A stretch of 64,000 nucleotides of DNA from the NCBI GenBank assembly GCA_016938065.1, contig JAFGVI010000124.1:1-64000 (forward strand). Reading direction: 5' to 3'. Position numbers and translations under genes: made by a program. The first letter of the stretch is position 1, and every line of letters begins with the position of its first letter. Positions 54,750 through 62,900 of the stretch are shown here, piece by piece. Under the pieces are notes generated by a model that saw only the letters and a list, made by a program, of their open reading frames with translations, was not told where the DNA came from and made no database searches. Source of the stretch: Deltaproteobacteria bacterium. GTDB taxonomy: Bacteria; Desulfobacterota; Anaeroferrophillalia; Anaeroferrophillales; Tharpellaceae.

Positions 54750-56060
54750 TTGAATTTCCTCTTCTATTTTTTCATCCTCAGCTCATTTCTGGTCGCGGGC
54801 TGGCGCCAGCTGACCTGGCTGCCGATAGCCGGCGGACAGGAGCCGATGGCAGCCCTGACCGCAACCATCATCAGTACCGCCGGCGATGCGGTGCAGCTGG
54901 CTATCGGCCTGATCGGGGTTATGGCCCTTTTTCTCGGCCTCATGCAAGTAGCCGAAGAGGGGGGACTGTTAAAACTTGCGGCTCGCGGCATCCGCCCCCT
55001 GCTCATTCGCCTTTTCCCCGAAGTGCCGGCCGAGCATCCGGCTATGGGAGCGATGGTGATGAACCTGGCGGCCAATCTTTTAGGCCTCGGTAACGCCGCC
55101 ACCCCGTTCGGCATCAAGGCGATGCAGGAACTTGACACCTTGAATCCAACCCCGGGCACCGCCACCAATGCGATGGCGCTGTTTCTGGCGATCAACACCT
55201 CAAGCGTCACCCTGCTGCCGACCGGCGTCATCGCTTTAAGGGCCGCCGCCGGCTCAAGCAACGCCGCCGGCATCCTCCCGACCACCCTCTGCGCCACCAT
55301 TTTTTCGACGGCGACCGCAATCTTCTGTGCCAAATTGCTGGCCCGCTGGAGCGACCGGAAAACCCTGCAGAAAGCCGCAAAGCCCTATAAAGACCCGGGC
55401 AAACCCTGCTCTCATACTTCAAACAGCGCCCCCGCAGCGGCAATCTTAAGCACCCCTTCCCGACTCTCCAAGTGGAAACCGGCGGCCGGGCTGGGAATCT
55501 TCATGGCTTTAATTGCCCTGATGGTGATCTACGGTAAAAACATCTCCGGCTGGATCGTCCCCGGCCTGATGCTCTCCCTGCTGACCTTCGGCATCATCCG
55601 CCGGGTACCGGTTTATGAAGCGTTTGTCAGCGGCGCCAAAGAGGGTTTTCAGGTGGCGATCAAGATCATCCCCTATCTCGTCGCCATCATGGTTGCCGTC
55701 GGCATGCTCCGCGGCAGCGGCGTCATGGAGATCGTCACAAACAGCATCGGCCCCTATACTGCGGCCCTGGGTCTGCCGGCCGAGGCCCTGCCGATGGCGC
55801 TTTTACGACCTTTGTCGGGTTCCGGAGCTTACGGCATTCTCGCGGCGACCATCAACAATCCCGCCATCGGTCCCGACAGCTACACCGGTTATCTGGTCTC
55901 GACCCTGCAGGGCTCAACCGAAACCACTTTTTATGTCATGGCGGTCTACTTCGGCGCCATCCAGATCAAAAAAGTGCGCCACACCCTGGCTGCCGCCCTC
56001 CTCGCCGACCTCGCCGGAATCATCGGCGCCATCATCGCCTGCAAACTGTTTTTAAATTGA
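54750..56060 (+). CDS. SpmA-SpmB-type nucleoside recognition (Gate) protein
   Basis: 436 residues. About ten membrane helices in two halves: the first has MNLAANLLGLGNAATPFGIK and NAMALFLAINTSSVTLLPTG (SpmA-like), the second has FVSGAKEGFQVAIKIIPYLV and LLRPLSGSGAYGILAATINN (SpmB-like). In Bacillus the two are separate spore-maturation proteins; fused forms are common in non-sporulating Gram-negatives. The start is uncertain: TTG at 54750 keeps the first helix but has a weak ribosome site. The neighbours are nucleoside genes, so a nucleoside-related transport role is possible. Confidence 0.85.
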   Translation: MNFLFYFFILSSFLVAGWRQLTWLPIAGGQEPMAALTATIISTAGDAVQLAIGLIGVMALFLGLMQVAEEGGLLKLAARGIRPLLIRLFPEVPAEHPAMGAMVMNLAANLLGLGNAATPFGIKAMQELDTLNPTPGTATNAMALFLAINTSSVTLLPTGVIALRAAAGSSNAAGILPTTLCATIFSTATAIFCAKLLARWSDRKTLQKAAKPYKDPGKPCSHTSNSAPAAAILSTPSRLSKWKPAAGLGIFMALIALMVIYGKNISGWIVPGLMLSLLTFGIIRRVPVYEAFVSGAKEGFQVAIKIIPYLVAIMVAVGMLRGSGVMEIVTNSIGPYTAALGLPAEALPMALLRPLSGSGAYGILAATINNPAIGPDSYTGYLVSTLQGSTETTFYVMAVYFGAIQIKKVRHTLAAALLADLAGIIGAIIACKLFLN

Positions 56061-56114
56061 AAAAGCAGCCTGCCCCCTTTTTTTACGCCAGGAAACAAGA
56101 AAAACGACATTTAT

Positions 56115-57359
56115 TCATATCATAACCCCGACAATACAACCGGTCAGCAAAGTTGCCAGAGTGCCGGATAAAATTGATTTAAAACCAAGCGATAAAATTT
56201 CCCGAGTGCGCTCAGGAGCAATGGTTTTCAAGCCACCAATCATAATGCCCAGGCTCCCGAAATTTGCAAAACCACACAGGCAATACGTCATAATAATTCG
56301 ACTTCGTTCCGAAAGTACTTCAGGCGCCAGCGCCGCCAGCCTCTGATAGGCAATCAGTTCATTCAGAATGGTCTTTATTCCCATGAGTTGCCCGGCCGCA
56401 GTTGCCTCTCTCCAGGGTATACCGGTAAGCCAGACAACCGGAGCCATACCCCATCCCAGAAACCGCTCAAGACTCATAGGCGTGCCCCCAGGGCCCGGAA
56501 CCAAACCGACAACCATATTGACAAGCGCGACCAGGGCAACCAGAACGATCAGCATTGCCACAACATTGATGAGTAAACTGATGCCGGACTCGACCCCCTT
56601 AACCAGAGCATCCATGGTACTTTCGGCAGTTTGAAGAAATTCAACTTTTTCATCCCGGCTGCCGGGTTCACCCGGCACCATAACCACGGCAAAAAGGATT
56701 GCGGACGGGGCACTGATAATCGATGCCGTCAGGATATGTCCCAAGGCTTCGGGAACGGTTTTGCTCAAAATAAAAGCATAAAGCATCAGGACAGTTCCGG
56801 CTATAGTAGCCATCCCCGCTGTCATCGTTACAAACATATCCTGCCGGGAGAACTTTTCAACATAGGGACGGACAAGCAGGGGCGCCTCCACCATGCCAAC
56901 AAAAATATTTGCCGCCACCCCCAGGCCCACAGCGCCACTGATCCCGGTCGTTTTTTTGATCAGAAAAGAAAAACCTTTCACCGTCAGCGGTAAAATTCGC
57001 CAATGGTACAAAAGTGATGAGAGCACACTCACCACCAGAATAATCGGCAGGGCTTGAAACGCCAGAATGAAGTTATGCTCCGGATTTGCCACCACAAAAG
57101 GGGCAGCCCCGCCACCGGCAAAACCGAACACCATTGAAGTCCCGGCCTGAGTTGCTCTCTGCACACAATCGGTTACCGCGTTTAAGCCCTGAAACAAAGC
57201 CTGAGCTCGAGGTGATTTCAGTAGAATAAATGCAATTATGAGCTGCAATGCCAATGCACCAGCGACGATTCGCCACTGAAATTTCCTGCGGTTTTCACTG
57301 AAAGCCCAGGCAATCACAATCAAAACCACGATACCGAGCCCGCTCTGAAGGTGTAGCAT
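56115..57359 (-). CDS. Concentrative nucleoside transporter (NupC/CNT family)
   Basis: 414 residues from the ATG at 57359, which has AGGTG nine bases upstream; a GTG at 57371 is also open. The N-terminus LQSGLGIVVLIVIAWAFSEN and NRRKFQWR matches NupC. The family marks are VAANIFVGMVEAPLLVRPYV and the C-terminal CGFANFGSLGIMIGGL. It takes up nucleosides with H+ or Na+. A 33-bp element shared with the 5'-nucleotidase gene lies 35 bases upstream. The two genes probably form one salvage pathway: extracellular nucleotides are dephosphorylated, then the nucleosides are imported. Confidence 0.94.
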   Translation of the reverse strand: MLHLQSGLGIVVLIVIAWAFSENRRKFQWRIVAGALALQLIIAFILLKSPRAQALFQGLNAVTDCVQRATQAGTSMVFGFAGGGAAPFVVANPEHNFILAFQALPIILVVSVLSSLLYHWRILPLTVKGFSFLIKKTTGISGAVGLGVAANIFVGMVEAPLLVRPYVEKFSRQDMFVTMTAGMATIAGTVLMLYAFILSKTVPEALGHILTASIISAPSAILFAVVMVPGEPGSRDEKVEFLQTAESTMDALVKGVESGISLLINVVAMLIVLVALVALVNMVVGLVPGPGGTPMSLERFLGWGMAPVVWLTGIPWREATAAGQLMGIKTILNELIAYQRLAALAPEVLSERSRIIMTYCLCGFANFGSLGIMIGGLKTIAPERTREILSLGFKSILSGTLATLLTGCIVGVMI

Positions 57360-57393
57360 AAAAGATGTCACCTCATCTGCAATAAAAATAATA

Positions 57394-57426
57394 CAAATAA
57401 TGTCCGCTTATATGTCCGCTTTGCCA
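57394..57426 (-). repeat. 33-bp operator-like element, copy 1
   Basis: Read on the minus strand it holds two direct copies of AGCGGACAT, 12 bases apart. It is 31/33 identical to the element at 59729-59761. It lies just upstream of the nucleoside transporter gene. Tandem direct repeats at about one helical turn are typical of OmpR/PhoB-type regulators, but the sequence is not a Pho box. Confidence 0.75.
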
Positions 57427-57524
57427 CAGCATGCTATCGTTTTTTTGTGGATATCAAAGCCGATATGATATAGTGCATATTTGACATTGAAGCCTCCTTA
57501 ATAAAACAATTAAAAGGAAAACCC

Positions 57525-57812
57525 ATGCCTGACTGGTTCTGGACCTGTATGCTTTACGTTTTTGCCGCTCATTTTCTGGTTTTTACCGGGCTCGCCGTAA
57601 AACGTAAACGCCTCGCCTCGGCGCTGGCGGCAGGCGCTTTTTTACTGCTTTTTCTGGCCATCGGTCTGCGTCTCTGGCAGCCGGAAAGCTCTCTTTTTGG
57701 CATCAGAACCTACTGGTATCTGAGAATCCCCGCCTGGATATTGGCCGTGGCCGGCATTTCGCTGAGCTGGCGCCAACGCCGGAGGAAAAGTTCCACAACC
57801 GCAACCGATTAA
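57525..57812 (+). CDS. Small membrane protein, function unknown
   Basis: 95 residues with a good ribosome site (AAGGAAA). Three hydrophobic stretches can be seen: about 5-24 (FWTCMLYVFAAHFLVFTGLA), 31-48 (SALAAGAFLLLFLAIGL) and 68-85 (LRIPAWILAVAGISLSW), separated by Lys/Arg-rich turns. I do not recognise a family. It starts downstream of copy 1 of the 33-bp element, in the divergent direction, and its stop overlaps the 5'-nucleotidase stop by 4 bases on the other strand. Confidence 0.7.
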   Translation: MPDWFWTCMLYVFAAHFLVFTGLAVKRKRLASALAAGAFLLLFLAIGLRLWQPESSLFGIRTYWYLRIPAWILAVAGISLSWRQRRRKSSTTATD

Positions 57813-59524
57813 TCAGTGTCGCCGATTTTCGGAGTTTGCCCCTTAAACCCTTCAATAATTATTCTACCGTCAACTACTGGCCTCACAGGTGTTTTTTTCT
57901 CAATATACCGCGCCAGAACATCAGCCGCCAGAACGGTTGTGTCCTCTTTTTTCAGCCCGTTAAAAATATAGTGCCCGTCACCTGCGCCCGCCAGCCATGA
58001 GTTAACATAAACAGTATAAACCGCCTCCGGCACCAGCGCCTGCCAACGACCGTTGTGCAAAGTCTCAACTTTGACAATTCGATGACCGGGATTGATTATC
58101 TCTTCAACCTCCCGTCCTTTATAACGGGCGCAAAAAGGAGGCTGAGAAGGATCAATCACAACTTTAAGAGCGCGGCTCAGCTGTAAAAAACCACCGGCAT
58201 CGGCCTGTTCGCTAGCGGGACAGGCCGCGCCCTCAAACAACAAAGCTGAAGCACTGACCTCAAGCACAGCCAGCAACTGGCTGCCCGTCATTGCAACCCG
58301 CACAATGGTATCGCCAAAGGGAAGCATATTCAGGACATCCTTATGGGAAAGCTTACCGGCAGGATAGAGCCGATCGCCACGAATCGAACCGCCATTAAAG
58401 AGCCCAAGAACAAGATCACTATTCTTCTGCGTAAACCAGTTCACCACGGAATCGGCAATGAGATTGCCAAGATTGCTCTCCGATTGACGGACGACAATTT
58501 TGCGACTGTCAAGGGCAACCAGGGTTTCACCAATGGGATCACCCAGGAGTAAATCGAGCTTTTCCGCATAACCATCAACATAATTTTTGACCGCTGCAAC
58601 CGAAGCCACCTTTTCATTAAGTGCGACCAGTTCCCACTGCGGGTTTTGCAGAGTATCTGAAAACGAGAATCTAAGCACTCCGACCCTGCTCCCTCCGGCC
58701 CCGGCCTGCACTATAACACAAGGCTTGCCTTCAGGATTGGCAACACTTTCAAACAGGCATTCATGACTGTGACCGCCGACGATCAGATCAATACCGGCAA
58801 CCTGGGCCGCGAGCTGCCGGTCCAGAACTGAACCGCAATGACTCAAAGCGATCACCAGCCGCGCCCCTTGACCACGCAAAAGCTTAACCATTGCCGTGGC
58901 AACCCTCTCCAGATCAGGATCAACCGTAACTTCATCACCAACATTCGAGACGACCTGCAAAGCCGGGGTCATCAGACCAAAAAGTCCGACTTTGATACCG
59001 GCAACATTCTTAAAAACATAAGGTTTGACAATTTTCGCCAGAGGCGAATCACCATAATCAACATTTGCCGTGAGCAGATCAAATCTGGCTTTCGCAGCAG
59101 CCTCAGCGTAAACCGAAAGCCCTTGATCAAATTCATGATTACCCGGAGCCACGACGTCATAGCCGGCCATATTCATCGAAATAATTTCCGGGGTTCCGGC
59201 AAAGATCGAATAAAAAGTTCCCATCAGATCGTCTCCGGTCGAAACCAGCAAAGCCCCATCGACTTGCGAACGAATCTGCAGGGCCAGGGCGGCTATCCGA
59301 TCCATGCCGCCAACAGTTTGCGCCGTTGCCGCTCCACCTTCATCCTTACTGATCTCTCTACCGCAGATAGAACTCTGGAGATCTGCTGTCGTAATAATTG
59401 CCAGATGCTTAGTCAATCCGGCCCCCACCTGCGCCTGACCAGCCGAGTCTCCGGCATAAATGACGGCAGGCAGCAGACAGACAAAAATCAGCACCGAAAA
59501 CATAAAAAAACAACGCTTAATCAT
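57809..59524 (-). CDS. Exported 5'-nucleotidase-family metallophosphoesterase
   Basis: 571 residues. A signal peptide (FMFSVLIFVCLLPAVIYA) is followed by a metallophosphoesterase domain with STGDDLMGTFY, VVAPGNHEFDQG, VIALSHCGS and VGGHSHECLF, then the 5'-nucleotidase C-terminal substrate domain (LGNLIADSVVNWF, GLFNGGSIRGDRLYPAG). The first metal motif, usually DxHG, reads ADLQSS, so the histidine is replaced by glutamine. It should hydrolyse extracellular nucleotides or a related ester in the periplasm. A 58-codon ORF overlaps its start by ATGA, and the shared 33-bp element lies beyond it. Confidence 0.9.
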   Translation of the reverse strand: MIKRCFFMFSVLIFVCLLPAVIYAGDSAGQAQVGAGLTKHLAIITTADLQSSICGREISKDEGGAATAQTVGGMDRIAALALQIRSQVDGALLVSTGDDLMGTFYSIFAGTPEIISMNMAGYDVVAPGNHEFDQGLSVYAEAAAKARFDLLTANVDYGDSPLAKIVKPYVFKNVAGIKVGLFGLMTPALQVVSNVGDEVTVDPDLERVATAMVKLLRGQGARLVIALSHCGSVLDRQLAAQVAGIDLIVGGHSHECLFESVANPEGKPCVIVQAGAGGSRVGVLRFSFSDTLQNPQWELVALNEKVASVAAVKNYVDGYAEKLDLLLGDPIGETLVALDSRKIVVRQSESNLGNLIADSVVNWFTQKNSDLVLGLFNGGSIRGDRLYPAGKLSHKDVLNMLPFGDTIVRVAMTGSQLLAVLEVSASALLFEGAACPASEQADAGGFLQLSRALKVVIDPSQPPFCARYKGREVEEIINPGHRIVKVETLHNGRWQALVPEAVYTVYVNSWLAGAGDGHYIFNGLKKEDTTVLAADVLARYIEKKTPVRPVVDGRIIIEGFKGQTPKIGDTD

Positions 59525-59697
59525 ATCATAATCCTCACAATAAGCCGGTCGGCAAGGTTGGCTAGATCATTGAGGGGCTCACGAAAATGAAAATCTGTTG
59601 CAAGCCGCAGCGGTTCCATTAAAGCGACCGACTCATCCCGATCTTGAGGAACCGCATCACCCCTTGAAATGTCCTGTTTATTTAAAGTCATAACCAT
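59521..59697 (-). CDS. Small hypothetical ORF coupled to the 5'-nucleotidase gene
   Basis: 58 residues, beginning MVMTLNKQDISRGDAVPQ and ending ANLADRLIVRIMI. Its TGA overlaps the nucleotidase ATG (ATGA), and it starts 32 bases from the 33-bp element, the same spacing as in the transporter gene. The composition is protein-like, soluble and charged. No Shine-Dalgarno sequence is seen before the ATG at 59697 or the second ATG at 59691, and I recognise no family. It may be a leader peptide for translational coupling, or chance. Confidence 0.42.
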   Translation of the reverse strand: MVMTLNKQDISRGDAVPQDRDESVALMEPLRLATDFHFREPLNDLANLADRLIVRIMI

Positions 59698-59728
59698 TTA
59701 ATAACAACAACGTATAAGATACGCAATG

Positions 59729-59761
59729 CAAATAATGTCCGCTCACATGTCCGCTTTGCCA
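59729..59761 (-). repeat. 33-bp operator-like element, copy 2
   Basis: Second copy of the element at 57394-57426, two transitions apart, with both AGCGGACAT half-sites intact. It lies in the divergent gap between the nucleotidase side (minus) and the large beta-helix gene (plus), so it could act on either. TTATAC-like -10 material follows it on the minus strand. Confidence 0.72.
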
Positions 59762-59820
59762 ATTAAAACCACAATTAAAAAATCTTTACCAAGAAAATGG
59801 AATATGCTACGGGGCAGTAA

Positions 59821-59862
59821 AACTGAACGGCTCCGCTCTGAGCGGGCCGGTGTCGGCTTTTT
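59821..59862 (+). promoter_or_regulatory. Leader with two mutually exclusive hairpins before the beta-helix gene
   Basis: Hairpin A pairs CGG...CCGCT (59828-59837) with AGCGG...CCG (59841-59849). Hairpin B pairs GCCG (59846-59849) with CGGC (59854-59857) and is followed by five T. They share 59846-59849, so only one can form. Hairpin B has just four pairs, so it would be a weak terminator. A very strong ribosome site (AAAGGAGG) follows at 59939-59946. Confidence 0.35.
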
Positions 59863-59950
59863 CTTCTGACAAATTTACAAACTTTTCTACAAACCGAAAA
59901 CAACCTGCAAGAAACAGACATATTAGCTGTTGCTTTACAAAGGAGGCCCC

Positions 59951-62900
59951 ATGGCCCGCGTTCATTTGCGCTCCCTTAGCCTGATTTTTCTGGTCGCGGT
60001 TCTCAGCCTGATTTCGGTTTCTCCGGCCCGAGCAGTGGATATAGAGGTCACCAACAACGCGGATAGCGGAGCTGGAACTCTGCGTCAGGCCATAGCTGAT
60101 GCCGGGGATAGCGATACGATCAGTTTTACCATCGCCGGCTCCGATACCATCACTATTGCATCGGAACTGCTAATTAACTCCAAATCTGTCGCCATCAACG
60201 GTACTAATATCGCCACCGGCAACCCTATCACCGTGCAGGTCACCACTCCGGGCTCATCAGCGTTTCGCGTTTTCAACATCTCGGGGCAAGAGCCAACTGT
60301 AACCATCGCCAATATGATTATCAAGGGCGGAGATGTCAGGACTACCCCTGCCAATGGTGCCGGCATAGCTTTAAGTAACGACTGTTCTCTCAATTTGGAT
60401 ACGGTCACGATTTCAGATGGTTTCGCTGACTCAGGCGGTGGAATTTTTAATAATTATGGCTATCTCTCCATGCAAAACTGTACCATAAGTGGAAACTCGG
60501 CAGCAAATTACGGCGGCGGCATCTTTAATAATTATGGCCATCTCTCCATGCAAAACTGTACCATAAGTGGAAACTCGGCAATCTCTCATGGCGGCGGCGG
60601 AATCAGTAATGATGGTACAGCTACTATCCAAAACTGTACCATATATGGAAACTCGGCAAACATTTATGGCGGCGGAATCCGTAATCATAGCACCGCTACC
60701 GTCCAAAACTGTACCATAAGCGGAAACTCGTTAGAATATTACGGTGGCGGCGGAATCTTTAATGATGGCACCGCTACCGTCCGCAATACCATTCTGGCGG
60801 GCAATACGGCAGGTGGAAGCGACGGCGCTGATTATTACAATGATTCTGGTGGTACATTGACCGACGACGGCTACAATGTGGTTGAAAATCAGTTTGGGAT
60901 TACTTATGGCCAGGAAGAAGGATACACGTTCACCGCTGCGACAGATATTTTATACAACGAAGAGTCCTGGCAGCAAGGACCGGCAGGCCCCTTAGTAACC
61001 GGGACTCTGGGGTTAGCTTCCATACTGGCCGACAACGGCGGCCCCACCCTGACCCTGGCCCTGGAATCGACCAGCTTCGCTGCCGCCAGTGCCACGACCG
61101 GCATTCCTCCGGCTGACAACTGGAACAGCAGCCCTGAAATTGATGAATTATACAGCGACCAGCGCGGGGTTGCCAGAACCGCCGGGCAGAATACCAGTAT
61201 CGGAGCCTATTCTGCTAACTATAGCACCACCCCCGCATATTACTACCGCAGTCGAACTTCCGGCAACTGGTCTGAGACCTCCACCTGGCAGCAGTCTGAG
61301 AACGGTTCCGAATGGGAAGATACGGAGACCATCCCGGACACAACCAGCCTGGGTACCACCATTCAAACCGGCCACACTGTGACCGTTAACCAGGATGTGA
61401 CCACGGATCAGACCACGGTAGAAAACGGTGCGACTTTGGCCGTGGCTGAAAACAAGACCCTGACCATCGCCGACGGCGACGGCAGCGATCTCACCGTGAC
61501 CGGCACTTTGACCAAGTCCGGGACCGGAACGATCACCTGCGCTTCCGGCTCTACCGTCACCTATAACGGCGGTAATCAGAATGTACCGGCGTTGGCCTAC
61601 AGCGAACTCTCTTTTGCAGATAGCACTTCCGGTGCCACCAAAACCTTTGCCAACGGTACTACCTCAGTGGGCAGCGAAATATCGCTGCCCGACAGCCTCA
61701 CCCTTACCGGCAGCTCGGCGGAAGCGGTGACCGTGCAGGTGACCACGCCCGGCGAAGACGGCACGCCGTCGCGAACGTTCCATGTTAATGCTCCCGGCAA
61801 TGTTGTCACGATCAGCGATCTCTCCATTAAGGGTGGGGATATTCATGAAACAGGGGACGGCGGCGCTGTTTACCTCGAAGACGGCTCCCTTAATTTAGAA
61901 AGGGTTAGCCTTTCGGATGGCAAAGGATTTCTAGGTGGAGGCATTTTGACCGAATCTGGAACCACTCTGACCATGACGGATTCAATCGGCAAAGACAACA
62001 TTGCAACCTCCAGCGGCGGCTTTCTTCATAATTGGGGGACAGCAACTATCAACCGCTGCAGCTTTTTTAACAACACCGCTATTACGGGCGGTTTTGTGCA
62101 TAATAATTATGGAGATCTAACTGTTTTCGCTTCCACCATCAGCGCCAATACGGCAACTGGTAACATCGATGGGAGTGGAGGGGGAGGTGCCGTATTGAAC
62201 ACCTTAGCGACAGTGCGGTTCATTAATTCGACGGTTACGGGTAACAGTGCCGGCAGGTTCGGCGCCATTGTCAGTTTCGGCGGCAATTTGATTCTAGTGG
62301 GATCCACTATTTCCGGAAACATGGGATCCACCATCGACAACGAGCCATTGGATGGCGGCTATGGCCTTATGCTCATAAACAACAATACAATCATCACTGA
62401 TTGTATTGTTGCTTATAATCATGAGAATGATAACAGCGGCTACAAGGATATTTCAAAAACAAACGGCACGATTTACGGCAATTACAACATTGCCGGCGAC
62501 TGGAACACTGAATGGGGCGGCTCTGGTAACATAGCCTATACTTATACGGCGGGCAAAGGAGCTCCACTCTTTGCCGCGTACGATACGATTGTCGCCGATA
62601 CCATTTATGCACCGGTGATGGCCGACAACGGCGGACCGACTGAAACTGTGGCTCTTTCCGGAGATGCCATCGCGTCTGAAACAGGTGTGAAAGTCGGATT
62701 TTACGACGATGAGGGTGTGACCAGATATGCCTTTTATAACGGTTCTGAATGGGTCAAAGTGGAGGATGGGAGCACGCCTGTGTCGTCAGAAAACATGACG
62801 GAAATCACCACCGACCAGAGAGGTGCCAACCGTCATGCGACACCAAGCGTCGGCGCCTACGAAATCTACAGAGGCTACATTACCAACGGTATCGGCAGCG

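Noticed and set aside
60444-60716. Regularly spaced repeats that could look like a CRISPR array
   Set aside because: The spacing is 75-78 bases and in frame, the 'spacers' are also similar to one another, and the repeats encode beta-helix coils.
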